From assembly GCA_963573305.1 (NCBI GenBank), contig OY754327.1, positions 138,982,855 to 139,046,854 of the forward strand: a stretch of 64,000 bases of DNA, written 5' to 3'. Made by a program: the position numbers and the translations under genes. Of this stretch, positions 1 through 9,390 are shown one piece after another; position 1 is the first letter of the stretch, and each line of letters begins with the position of its first letter. The DNA comes from Pyrrhosoma nymphula. Taxonomy: Eukaryota > Arthropoda > Insecta > Odonata > Coenagrionidae. The notes beneath the pieces are model-generated. The model saw only the letters and a list, made by a program, of their open reading frames with translations, ran no database searches and was not told the origin of the DNA.

Positions 1-78
1 CCCAGGCAGGACTTGAACTTGCGACCTTTGGGTTAGTAGGTGATGACTTTACCATCACCATCAAGGCTGCCACACCAC
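1..78 (-). repeat. tRNA-derived SINE head, cut by the window edge
   Basis: Read on the minus strand, this stretch contains an RNA polymerase III B-box-like block (AGTTCAAGTCC, about 10-20) preceded by an A-box-like block (TGGCAGCCTTGATGG) at the usual tRNA spacing. Its end resembles the head of the complete SINE at 24991-25175: both have a TAAAGTC block before the B box and GCCTGG just after it. The body of the element would extend left of position 1. A true tRNA gene is unlikely because no paired acceptor stem is visible. Confidence 0.5.
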
Positions 79-2403
79 CATCAAGGCCGACGCAAATCTT
101 ACCATTGCAAAAATATGTCTCCTAAATAATCATTAATTAAAATCAGTAAATATGTTGGGTTATAAAAGTAAAGAAAAAATTATTATACTACTTCAGATCT
201 GCAAACCCTTTTTATTATTACCTGCATAATTATTATGTGAAAGAAAAAATTGAATAAAATCAACTTATGAGTCGGACAGGTGCATTTCAAGGTCATTATT
301 ATCATTGTTGTCACATAACTCTTCCTGGGCTCCACATTTGCACAGTTCTGTACATCTTATAGATTACACCCGACATTTGAATTTCACAGCACATTGTCCT
401 TAGTCACAACCGAAACTTAACTATTTTAGAATAGGTATAGGTGCGCAGGGTACATTACTCATGATAGGAAAATACTCATTTCTCCTCTTTTCCCATCAAA
501 ACTTAAGCGGGTACCGGGTGTTGAAGATTAGTCTGTCACCATTCCATCACTTGATAGTGAGTTCTTAATATGTAACACTGGCCTTGTTGGTGGTAAATTT
601 TCACTTTGAACATCTTTTTTTCGTAAACATCGACCACCGGAGTTTACCGATGTCTGAAAATTGTTTGCCTTGTGACGAATTAGTTCTCCATTAGGGCAAT
701 TTTGCATACCTTGCACCTCTGCCATTTCATGAGTGACTGCTACAGTGTTGTATAGTATTTGTTTGTTTTGACTGAGCTGCTGGTTCATTGGATATAGATG
801 AAGCTGGTTGAGTCGTATTGTCAGATTGTGAGTCAGGAGTCAGAGATCGTGTGTCAAGACTATTATTAAGTTCTTTTCCTTCATAAGTCACGGGAGTTGT
901 CATTGTCAAAATAGTCAAATCTTTTGAGCATCTTTCTATTGGCATAAGGCTTTGCATTCTGTAAGGTGATGATGATTTGACCTTTTTTCATGTGTTATAC
1001 CCGACATTTCTTTTGCTTCTGTGGATATCCTAGAAATTTCTGGAGAAGCTAAGAAAAAACATGTTAGAGTCCATTTCCTTTGAGTGATATTGACCACATG
1101 TCCAAGTACATACTTTCATTGCTCTGTTTTTTTGTTCGAGAGCTTCATCTGTTCTTAAAGAACAAAAAGGCATCTTTGTCTTGTTAACTACCCAACTTCC
1201 ACTACTTAACTAACAAATTAGGGTCTTTAATTTTCTAGCTGAGTCATTTCCGCCAAATACCAAGTTAACATACTCGCATAGTTGAAGAATTCAAGGGCAA
1301 ACAAGTAATTCACAAACTCTTCCAAGGATGAAAGATGCCATGCTCAGTTTCACATTCACACTCATCTAATAAGTAGAAGCATTGTATCAACCATGTTAAT
1401 TTATTGAAGTACTACTTTGAATGTTGGCTTTTCATGTGCTTCCCTAGCTTGGGATGAGTCTACTTTAGATAAGGCATTACCATTTTCCAAAGCTGTCATT
1501 ACTTCGAAATGCCTTTCAGAAATATTATAAACCTTTGGGCAACTTCTTTTCTTTTTTCTTGGAATAACAGTGAAATTTAACAAACGTATGCCTGGTAATA
1601 TATCAAATCAGTGCGATGCCCACTAAATAACATTGACAAAATACCACTAATGGAATATCATCGATATTAATCCATCAATTCTCTAAAAGTACTAAACCCA
1701 CAAAAAACTATTCATTAAACTCAGTTTATATACAGTGATATCACGATAGAGCGAGATTGATGTCTACATTTATACTACAAGAAATCATTTGATATCTCAG
1801 CGTGAAGAACCGTATTTGCATTGACCACGACATTGGAAAATAATGTATAGTATCTCAGCCAAAATCATACGCTAGGACATTGGACAAAAACAATTGGGAA
1901 ACATAATATCATTTCACTTATTGCACGATAAGCCACCAAACAATCTGCTAAAATCATAACACTTATAGAAAGAGTTTTGTATTTGACACCCAAAGCATCC
2001 ACTTAAGGCAAGTTATTTGACTTCGCCCATACAAATTCCTCGTTCAATTCTCAAATAATTAAACTACTTAGGTACTTGGAAATCATATGGTACAGGCTCC
2101 TGAAGATTTTCAAGAAAACACCAGGAGCGGAATTGCAATGAACGCCATGAAACAAATATGAGCTAGTGAATCATGGGTGGCCATGATGGAGAAGAGCAGT
2201 TGTGACGTCAGGCCTCCTACTTCCAACATGGAGCACTCTACCCTCCTTTTCAAACGCCACTGAATTTTCATTGAACTGTATTAGATTAAATATTTGTGAT
2301 TCAGAAAAAGTGAAGGCATTTTCGCTTAAGGCTTATAGCAATGTATGAGATCCAGGTATATATAATGCTGTAGCAAAATTTGGAAAGTTCCTCATTCTCA
2401 TAT
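79..2403. other. AT-rich stretch with weak minus-strand ORF fragments
   Basis: No conserved gene is recognised. On the minus strand two short reading frames (about 957-727 and 788-528) overlap and could be one sequence broken by a frameshift near 740-790. A third lies at 1583-1401 and begins after a basic run (PRKKKR). They lie downstream, in minus-strand direction, of the decayed gene at 2404-3345 and could be its further exons or remains, but nothing in the sequence proves this. Confidence 0.25.
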
Positions 2404-3345
2404 CATTCACAGTTCCTTGTAATCTTCCTCAGCATGGGTCAACGCAACATTTCCAGTTGTTTTGAGTGATATCCATTGTGGCTTGTTCAGTCTTTTTGGA
2501 TTACTAAATACAATACCAAGAGATTCAAGTTCTTCCTCTATAAAGCACTTAAGTTGTTTCCTAGACATCCTTTGTCCTTCTTGTAAGCCATTTTCAGAAG
2601 CGATTGTGGTATAGAAGTTTTCAATTTCACCTATTGTCGTTACATTGCCTTCAAGAAGAAAATCACTGGGGGAGGATATCAACTCCGCTTATGTTCCCTG
2701 ATAACAAAATGAATGTAAGGGGTCACTTGTAGTTAGCTTTGGTCTTAAAAGATTGACAATATGGGTATTCCAGCACGTATTGTGGTGGGCAATATCTCGT
2801 GCGTGACAGTCTCCAGGATCAAAGTGATCACGAAGGCGAGTCTTCTCTGTCTGAAATCTCTATGGCACTTTTCAAATGAATTCTGGATGAATCAGTTGTT
2901 ATTGTACATAGCTGATTCCTTTTGGTACCCTCTTTGTTGCAAAAAAAACACTTGTCCTTCTCATATACAGGTGTTTTTGACCTTAAAGTGTAGTTTCATG
3001 ATGTTTCTATGCATTCAGAGGTTGAAGGCGTATGCTTAAGTAATCATTTTTGGTATAATCTTTCTCTTCTATACATGTTGACCCTATGTGTACATTTTTA
3101 TAGCTGTCTGAATGACAATTAGCAATCTCATTTTGAAGACAAGCTGGAGGTAAAATCCTCAACTGGCATGAAATATTTACATATTCAATATCATCCCATT
3201 CCGCTCTCTTCTTAATACACTCTAACACCTTTTCATTAGTTTTTGGAAGTACATACTAATGGGCCTTTCTTTTTTTTTGCACAAAATACACGAGGAAAAG
3301 TCTGTGGTCTTATTTTTTTCTGTGCTGAAGGTGGAAGTTCCAATT
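2404..3345 (-). pseudogene. Decayed gene of an unclassified repetitive arthropod protein family
   Basis: Several minus-strand segments in different frames read as one decayed protein. From the amino side: a cysteine pair (CILCKKK, about 3275), then LECIKKRAEWDDIEYVNISC and LPPACL (about 3230-3130), a histidine/cysteine region near 2830-2750 (CHARDIAHHNTCW), and a terminal segment of about 90 residues (2682-2407) ending in a stop. The order CxxC, a helical segment, a HxxC-like knuckle and then a variable domain resembles large uncharacterised protein families that occur in many copies in arthropod genomes. Stops and frameshifts occur around 3265, 3010 and 2700. I do not recognise a function. 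A mobile-element origin is plausible because of the neighbours and the family's copy number, but no terminal repeats were found around it. Confidence 0.4.
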
Positions 3346-3640
3346 TTAATAGTGTCAATTTAGTGACATTTTTTATTCTGAAACTCTCAGTTTAGGAGTC
3401 AAATAATATTTGAGTTGTTGTATTCTATAAGCTTGTTATAACATCTTTGCTAATATGGAAATCAACTGGGTAAGACCTAAGGCAAAACAAATATGTGTTA
3501 GGTGTCACAAAATCATTAGTTTAAATATAAAACTTCTTACTAATACATAAATAACACTGATGCTAAAAGTACCTTATCAAGCCATTTCTATAAATTGGCT
3601 ATGCATATTTTTGAAAAAATTTGTCTTTTTTGTTCCTTGT
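3346..3640. other. AT-rich spacer, nothing recognised
   Basis: This short AT-rich stretch separates the decayed gene at 2404-3345 from the hAT insertion. No reading frame, terminal repeat or RNA motif stands out. Confidence 0.4.
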
Positions 3641-3648
3641 CTTATTAG
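3641..3648. repeat. Left 8-bp target-site duplication of hAT element
   Basis: The octamer CTTATTAG sits immediately left of the terminal repeat TAGGGATAGGAA. It recurs exactly at 5678-5685 right of the inverted terminal repeat. Eight base pairs is the duplication length made by hAT transposases. Confidence 0.8.
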
Positions 3649-5677
3649 TAGGGATAGGAATTTTTCGGTGGTTTGAGAGGGAGAAAAGTGGTACTTTGAA
3701 ATTAGGAATTCGGTACTTTCAACAAGACATTTCGGTGTTTTCACAGTGACCACAAATTTATATATATACACATAAAATACTGATTATTTCAAAGTCTAGA
3801 AAAGGGTCACTTATACTATAGTTTAATCCAATATGATCTGGGTTATTATGCGACATTTCCCCTTCTAGCCATGTTATAACTGAAGACAATCACCTCGGTG
3901 GCAGAACCTGGAAAAGTGGCACTAAATTTAAAAATAAAATTTAATACATTTCATGTATTGACATGTAGCTTTAGAGAATTTCCATCCTTGTGAAAGTTTG
4001 CTGCAGTTACGTGCTTCAAAGATTTAAAATTTTTCCAATTGCATCTTTCCCAAGCAACCTGACAGTTGTAGAATATGTACATGGCCGTACTTTTATCGAT
4101 ACATTAAAATCCATCTTTTTGGTACTGGAAAGCCCGGTCTCTTGTGCTTAATTTTGCATTCGGCATCTCAATAACTTGTCAAAATCACTTGAAAGCACAG
4201 AAACCAGGAATAAAACTAGGATACTTAACAGTTGTCACTGGAAAACAAACAGTCATTTTATGGATATGGCCAAAAACTAGAGATTCAAATAATAAAATCA
4301 ATCTTGGTGCCACACAATAAATAAATATATCGACAACTATATTGATGTCATAGTTGGCCTTGATTGGTGCTATAAAGCTACCTAGCTACACAACCTTTGC
4401 AATGGAACAACTTTGCAATTTGGTTGTTCACTATGATGCGAAATTGCGATTTAATTCATGAATTCGGTAGATGGATTGGAAAATAGATTTTCGGTGGAGA
4501 CAAAATTCTTCTATATTCAGCCACTCACTCTTAAATCAAAAACAAAAATTCGCGAAACTTGCCACCCACTCAAAAAGTTCGTGACAACATCAGAGATCCG
4601 GTTCAGTTTGTAATTCGCTCGCTGGAAAGCGAGGGAAGGGGAATGCTGCATAGCGCCCAGCGTGATTGGACGGAGCAGCAAGTGACTTCAAAACTTTTCA
4701 TGTTGGTTTTTTTACGTGAAAGGGTTAAGAACCCCGATTTTACGCCGCCGATAATTCGAAAAGCAGGCGACGGATCAACAAACGGAAAAATACGTCTATC
4801 TTTATTTTTCAAACACTATCAGAATTGACATTTTAAAAGCTCTTGGTGAACGATCCCATTGAAATGAAACAAACGTGTCTCTTTAGTTTTTAAACTAATT
4901 GGCATTAAAAATCTCTTTGTGAACGATTCCATTGAAATGAAACAACTCAAACCAGCTATTCACACATGCGCAGTCCGTCTCATCTTCAAATCTGTAGCAC
5001 AGGGATTCCCAAACTATGTTCCGCGGAAGGCTAATGGGTGTTCAGAGTAACCTATAATGGCTTAATATGCTGCTACCTAAACCCAATGGTTTAATATATG
5101 TGAAGTCCACAAGGTGTTCCGTTAAAATTTCAGGATTTACAAAGTGTTCCATCGCAGGAAAAGTTTGGGAAACCCTGCTGTAGCAGATAACTTAGAATAA
5201 ATGCGCATATTGTTTTTCCTTTGTTTGACTCACCTCGGAGCGGAGAGCCACCAATCATAGATGCCGATAGATGGTTATTCCACTAATTGTAAATAGAAAG
5301 CACCACGGCGTGACGAGCTGTGTATTGCCGGTTATCGCCGTAAATCGAAAACGCCCAATGTCATCCTCCTGCGATTGTTATCGTAACACCGGTTATGCTA
5401 CGATGAACTGCAAACTTCCGCATACATCAGGAATATTTGCACGCAAGTTCGTTTAAATCGAATTGAGTACATTTGCTTGCAATTTTAATGTTTTTCTTGC
5501 ATTTGAAATGTACTTCCAACAATTTTCTCATAAAAAATGAAAATTCGCGTTTTGGGGCACAATTCGCGACATTTCGCGAGTTCAAAAGTCATTTCCCCAG
5601 TCAGTATGGAGTATGTTGTAACTAACTACCACTCCTAGGACATTGTTGCCTAAATTCACGAAATTTTCCTATCCCTA
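3649..5677. mobile_element. Non-autonomous hAT transposon, 2,029 bp
   Basis: The left end TAGGGATAGGAATTTTTCG and the right end CGAAATTTTCCTATCCCTA form inverted terminal repeats of about 19 bp with one or two mismatches. They are bracketed by perfect CTTATTAG duplications, which defines the borders to the base. The interior is AT-rich and holds no transposase: the longest plus-strand frame (about 4559-4828, roughly 90 residues) has no ATG at its nominal start and no recognisable domain. The element was presumably mobilised by a hAT transposase encoded elsewhere. The right half contains short TTCGCG motifs (about 5540-5580) and a subterminal TTCGGTGG block near the left end, possible transposase-binding repeats. 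Classification rests on the 8-bp duplication and the end structure, not on protein. Confidence 0.8.
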
Positions 5678-5685
5678 CTTATTAG
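5678..5685. repeat. Right 8-bp target-site duplication of hAT element
   Basis: Exact copy of the CTTATTAG octamer found at 3641-3648, directly abutting the right terminal repeat. Confidence 0.8.
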
Positions 5686-5817
5686 GAATAAAAAAGTTTA
5701 CTTATAAACTCCTAATAAATTCGACAGTCTCTGGCGTTAAATGGCGGTACAGCATTTTAGTACTCAAATAAAACTGCAGTAATTGTACTGTCCACTTAAA
5801 TTTTAATGTAAATATTA

Positions 5818-6370
5818 CACTACACGTGTTTCCATGTTTCTTTAGGGGTCATCATCAGGTCTACACAAGTTATGTCTCCAATGGGAATATTTATACATAA
5901 GCAAAGGAAATAGGGGGGGGGGATATTCTTGACAAATGAAGGAGGTAGTAGTAAAGAAAGGGGGTGGTACGGTTGAAGGTGAATAACAGGGAGGGGGTGT
6001 TGTTACGAGTCATGTGACCTTTCCGAGGATTCGGGAGTGTGGCCTATGGGGGGGGTGGAGGATTCTTGTGAAATGTGGAGATAAGCAGAGGAAAGAGGGG
6101 GGGGAAGGGAGTACAGGCTTGGGTTGTCAGGTGGACAAGGATAGAATGGGGGAGTGAACATATAATTCACATAATTAAGCAGTTTGATTTTCATCTTCTT
6201 TCTCTTGAAGATCTCCCACTGTTCCAAGGTGTCCAGGTGTCGTCCCTTTTTCTCGTAATGGAGGATCTTCACCTCAAAGTTTGTGCTATGGGACGCCTCT
6301 ATCAAGTGTTTGGCAAGGTGGGATTTGGAATCACAGTTTGACAAGCACTTGTGGATTTCAAAGTTTCGTT
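5818..6370 (-). mobile_element. Penelope-like element 3' end, minus-strand copy
   Basis: This segment is an inverted copy of 6536-6840 plus 8281-8565. On the minus strand it encodes the C-terminal half of the GIY-YIG endonuclease region (6345-6003: CDSKSHLAKHL, then LDTLEQWEIFK, then NYMFTPPFYPCP). It continues into a C-rich 3' region (G-rich on the plus strand, 5915-6110) and ends in a hammerhead-like motif near 5821-5858. The reverse transcriptase and the GIY-YIG core are absent. Together with the facing copy it makes a long imperfect palindrome centred near 6440. Such inverted pairs are a known arrangement for 5'-truncated Penelope-like elements. Confidence 0.75.
5821..5858 (-). ncRNA. Hammerhead-ribozyme-like core in PLE end (minus)
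   Basis: Reading the minus strand, CTGATGA (5858-5852) is followed after a short C/A-rich segment by GAAAC, a self-complementary ACACGTGT and a TA. This is the order of conserved elements in the short hammerhead ribozymes known from Penelope-like elements. Stem II pairs poorly, so activity is doubtful. The identification is by motif order only. Confidence 0.4.
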
Positions 6371-6851
6371 CGTTTACACTCCACTCACACTGAGAGACAT
6401 ATTTAATAATAATAATAAAGACCCATACGATCCTATGAAGAAATCCGGGGTATATGAAGTGACTTGCGACACGTGTGAGGGTGTGTATATAGGTCAAACA
6501 GGGCAAAACTTTGAAATCCGAATCAATGAACATAAGAAGTGCTTGTCAAACTGTGATTCCAAATCCCACCTTGCCAAACACTTGATAGAGGCGTCCCATA
6601 GTACAAACTTTGACGTGAAGATCCTCCATTACGAGAAAAAGGGACGACGCCTGGACACCTTGGAACAGTGGGAGATCTTCAAGAGAAAGAAGAAGAAAAT
6701 CAAACTGCTTAATTATGTGAATTATATGTTCACTCCCCCATTCTATCCTTGTCCACCTGACAACCCAAGCCTGTACTCCATTCCTCCCCCCCCCCTCTTT
6801 CCTCTGCTTATCTCCACATTTCACAAGAATCCTCCACCCCCTCCCACCTAG
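6351..6851 (+). pseudogene. Penelope-like element GIY-YIG endonuclease domain (fragment)
   Basis: The frame encodes the C-terminal endonuclease of a Penelope-like retroelement. The GIY motif appears as SGVYEVTC and the YIG motif as GVYIGQTG, with the PLE-specific CxxC (CDTC) between them. The paired histidines follow in NEHKK and SHLAKHL, and the conserved FEIRINEH segment carries the catalytic arginine region. LDTLEQWEIFK and NYMFTPPFYP follow near the C terminus. In the full-length family this domain lies behind a reverse transcriptase and nicks target DNA; here everything upstream of about 6370 is missing. The frame then runs through the C-rich 3' region into the left end of the inserted hAT, so the last few codons are not original. 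Confidence 0.85.
6841..6848. repeat. Left target-site duplication of nested hAT
   Basis: CTCCCACC precedes the terminal repeat TAGGCCTGGGC. The partner at 8273-8280 is CCCCCACC, a 7 of 8 match. The uninterrupted PLE copy on the minus strand has a similar C-rich stretch at the same place, which confirms the insertion point. Confidence 0.75.
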
Positions 6852-6869
6852 GCCTGGGCGGTTAAACCA

Positions 6870-7085
6870 AACTCAATATCAATACTCAATACTCTAAAGT
6901 ATTGAGATTGACCTCAATGTCAATATTGGTAATTGAGTCATCAATTATTGATGTTGAGATATTAAGCAATCAATACTTCAATATCTCAATATAAATATTG
7001 AGGTCGGTATCTCAATATCAATATTGAGGTCATTATCGCAATATCAATATTGAGTTATTGAGGTCAATAACTGAATATTGACTTT
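6870..7085. repeat. Left subterminal AATATTGAG array of the hAT
   Basis: At least a dozen copies of CAATATTGAG, CTCAATATC and close variants occur in both orientations in about 215 bp. The core AATATT is self-complementary. Subterminal repeats of hAT elements typically bind the transposase's zinc finger, which is the likely role here by inference. Confidence 0.6.
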
Positions 7086-7225
7086 GAAAAAGCAAAAAAA
7101 ACACATAGCATTTGTGCATGTCGAGATGTCGCGATTTAAATGTATCACTAACATACAAATGAAAAATAGGGTGAATTCAATAACAAAAATAGTTGTGCCG
7201 ATATAGCACAATATCTGAGCTGTAT

Positions 7226-8123
7226 TTACATTGGGATAGGGCAGTGCTCAATGTTTTTGGAGATAAAAATTAGCATTTCGGCGTTGTGTCCAGTTAATGA
7301 AGTTCTTGTATCTGTAATAATGTTTCCCCCGGTGCTGAACAATCTTTCTGAGGGAACACTAGATGCAGAAATCACTAGGTACTTTCGGGCGAACCGTGAC
7401 AGCTTCGGGAGCGATCCACTGTGCAGATGCCACCACTTTAAAGGATCTTCTGTGAGGTTGACATCTGGGAGTCCTTCGTAGATTGCCACCTCCTTAGCAA
7501 AGGCTCTCTTGGCGTTCTCTTGCGGGTCTACTTCAGAGCCACCCTCGAGGCCCTGAAGCTCGTGACGTCTTCTTTTGAATAAGCTCATGACAGCATTAGC
7601 TCCTGACGATGCTACTGAAACCAAAAAGGGGAAAATATTTTTATGAATCGTAGTGGATGGTAGAAGTCGGGTCGGGACGACTCGGGGAGCAGAGCATCCA
7701 GTCTTCCCTCCCCGCCTCTGCCCTGCTCCCGCCCGTCTCCCGCGTAGACAAAGTTATAATTTTAGTTCACTTACCGGTTGTTTTCTCTTTCTGTGCAATT
7801 GGCTGGTTCTGCATACAGTTCGAAACAATGGCCGACTGAATAACTTCCTCTTCAAGCTTTTTCTTAGCCGGCTTGCGATCAGCCTCCAATATCTGAGAGC
7901 GAAAACGAGGGTCAAGATATGAACATTTGCGGAGGACTTCATTGGAGAACTCATTTTCCGCCCGTGGGTCATCTTCAGGTGGCAGAGGAGAGTTATAACG
8001 TTTGTTTAACTTCTTAGAGAGATCTTCATGTATAGCCTTTGGCTGAAGTGCTTGATAATCCGAAAGAGGTATGTTATCCTCATATCTGAAACTCCAATAA
8101 AGAATATTGAGCTCAAACCTCAA
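7226..8123 (-). pseudogene. hAT transposase C-terminal remnant, two exons
   Basis: Minus strand. The upstream exon runs from about 8123 to about 7772 (about 115 residues, containing LSKKLNKRYNSPLPPEDDP and YLDPRFRSQ) and ends at a GTAAGT donor (7774-7769). The downstream exon begins after TTTCAG (about 7617) and ends with the stop at 7226. It contains the hAT dimerisation block PSERLFSTGGNIITDTR followed by a short tail. The order YLDPRF, then W(W)..HSG, then S.PSERLFS is typical of hAT C-termini related to ZBED-like proteins. The BED zinc finger and most of the catalytic domain are missing, with the frame running out towards the terminal repeat, so no active enzyme is possible. Confidence 0.75.
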
Positions 8124-8255
8124 TAAAGAATATTGAGTTACACAACCTCAATATTTAATATTGAGATATTGAGGAACAGAATATTGACCCACATCAATAT
8201 CATATTTATTGAGACTCAATATTAAAAAAATATTGAGTTATACTCAATATATTGA
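8085..8255. repeat. Right subterminal AATATTGAG array of the hAT
   Basis: Mirror-image counterpart of the array at 6870-7085, again made of AATATTGAG and CTCAATAT blocks in mixed orientation. Confidence 0.6.
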
Positions 8256-8272
8256 AATTTTGCCCAGCCCTA

Positions 8273-8280
8273 CCCCCACC
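8273..8280. repeat. Right target-site duplication of nested hAT
   Basis: CCCCCACC follows the right terminal repeat and pairs with CTCCCACC at 6841-6848 with one mismatch in a C-run. Confidence 0.7.
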
Positions 8281-8474
8281 TAATAGGCCACACTCCCGAA
8301 TCCTCGGGAAGGTCACATGTCTCGTAACAACACCCCTTCCCCTGTTATTCACCTTCAACCGGACCCCCCCCCTTTCCTTACTACTACCTCTTTCATTTGT
8401 CAAGAATATCCCCCCCCCCCTCTTTCCTTTGCTCATGTATAAATATTCCAATTGGAGACATAAATTGTGTAGAC

Positions 8475-8513
8475 CTGATGATGATGCCCTAAAGAAACGT
8501 CAAAACACGTGTA
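8475..8513 (+). ncRNA. Hammerhead-ribozyme-like core in PLE end (plus)
   Basis: CTGATGA (8475-8481) is followed by a possible stem II (GATG ... CGTC), then AAAAC where GAAAC is expected, then ACGTGTA. The counterpart on the minus strand at 5821-5858 retains GAAAC. The G of the GAAA core appears lost, so this copy is probably inactive. Confidence 0.35.
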
Positions 8514-8565
8514 GTGTAATATTTACATTAAAATTTAAGTGGACAGTACAATTACTGCAGTTATA

Positions 8566-9270
8566 TTTAAGTATAAACTCCTCATAAAATTGACTGTTAG
8601 GAAGTTATAGCACAGAAAAGAAATCAATGTCGGCGTTAGCGGCCATCATGGGAGTATGTCATACAATGGCGCGGCCACACTTTCAGACAATACATCCAGT
8701 AGTACTTTAGCTCATAACCTATCCATAGTCACCAATCATATAATTACTTCATTCATAATCTTTCGGAATTATGTGTGCCCCAGAACTATGAGTAATTATA
8801 TGCATTATACTGTGTCATAAATATACATTTCCCCCCTGTAATACCATGCATCATGAATTTTGGATTGGGGCACCTTTACCTTCCTATATTCAGGATATAT
8901 TGTCTTGTAGTGAAGATAGTGTGAATTTAGGCTGTGTTGAATAATATGTATCTAGGTTACATTAACTGCCAAATTATGTAACACCTCCACATGACATTAT
9001 GAAGGTTTTTATTTAGACTCTGGAAAGGTTGATGCAATTCAGATACAAGTGGTAGTTATATTATGGGTTGTCAGCTACCACTCATGGGTACTTCACTCAT
9101 CAACCTATCTTAAAGTAAATACTTTTATTAGTCTTGTCTGTGCTCATTGCCTATTAGATTGAGGTCAATCATGGTATATATTGCCATCTTGCTTGTGTAG
9201 TTCATTGATTTATCCATGAATTGTCACCCTAAACAAGGAAATCTATAAATATTATCTCTATTTCTAATAG
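8566..9270. other. Intron sequence upstream of STUB1 exon, nothing recognised
   Basis: No TPR-coding exon, terminal repeat or RNA motif is visible. The stretch is AT-rich and ends in the acceptor TTTCTAATAG (9261-9270). The preceding STUB1 exon was sought throughout 1-9270 and not found. Confidence 0.4.
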
Positions 9271-9390
9271 TCTACTCTGAACCGACTATTGAGAGAAGAT
9301 ATGGAACGACAAGTGGAAAAATTACGTAGTGAGAGTGGGGAAAATGAGGATGAAATCCAGGATAAAGTGATGGAAATGGAGCAACAGTGT
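9271..9390 (+). CDS. STUB1: STUB1 exon: linker and helical hairpin
   Basis: This 40-codon exon follows the acceptor TTTCTAATAG and ends at the donor GTAAGT (9391). It starts STLNRLLREDMERQVEKL and is rich in Glu, Arg and Lys, matching the coiled/helical linker between TPR and U-box that drives dimerisation in CHIP. The internal ATG at 9301 is not the start codon, because homology to CHIP continues upstream through SxLxRLL. Confidence 0.85.

Larger units (their letters stand above)
6849..8272 (-). mobile_element. hAT transposon with AATATTGAG-rich ends, 1,424 bp, internally deleted
   Basis: The ends TAGGCCTGGGCGGTTAAA and (reverse complement of the right end) TAGGGCTGGGCAAAATTT are hAT-type inverted terminal repeats. 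The element is flanked by an 8-bp duplication. Inside each end lies a dense array of CAATATTGAG and CTCAATATC blocks (6870-7085 and 8085-8255), unusually long subterminal repeats. Between them is a two-exon remnant of the transposase on the minus strand, coding only for the C-terminal part. The element is therefore an internally deleted, non-autonomous derivative inserted into a Penelope-like element. Confidence 0.82.
6372..8565 (+). mobile_element. Penelope-like element 3' end, plus copy, split by a hAT
   Basis: The copy starts near an ATA/AATAATAATAA run (about 6405), includes the GIY-YIG domain and C-rich 3' region to 6848, is interrupted by the hAT at 6849-8272, and resumes at 8281 with a segment matching the reverse complement of the other copy (GGCCACACTCCCGAATCCTC at 8287). 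It ends with a hammerhead-like motif and an AGTGTAATATTTACATT tail near 8514-8530. Restoring order needs only removal of the hAT and one octamer. It is 5'-truncated and has no reverse transcriptase. Confidence 0.75.

Noticed and set aside
4559..4828. Plus-strand 89-residue frame as a hAT-encoded protein
   Set aside because: It begins at TTG rather than ATG, has no domain, and a minus-strand frame overlaps it; inside a non-autonomous element.
6075..6824. Plus-strand 88-residue and minus-strand 92-residue frames in the PLE region
   Set aside because: They are near-identical shadow frames on the antisense strand of the two inverted GIY-YIG copies.
9301..9390. ATG at 9301 as a STUB1 start codon
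   Set aside because: CHIP-like sequence continues upstream to the splice acceptor at 9270, so this is an internal Met.
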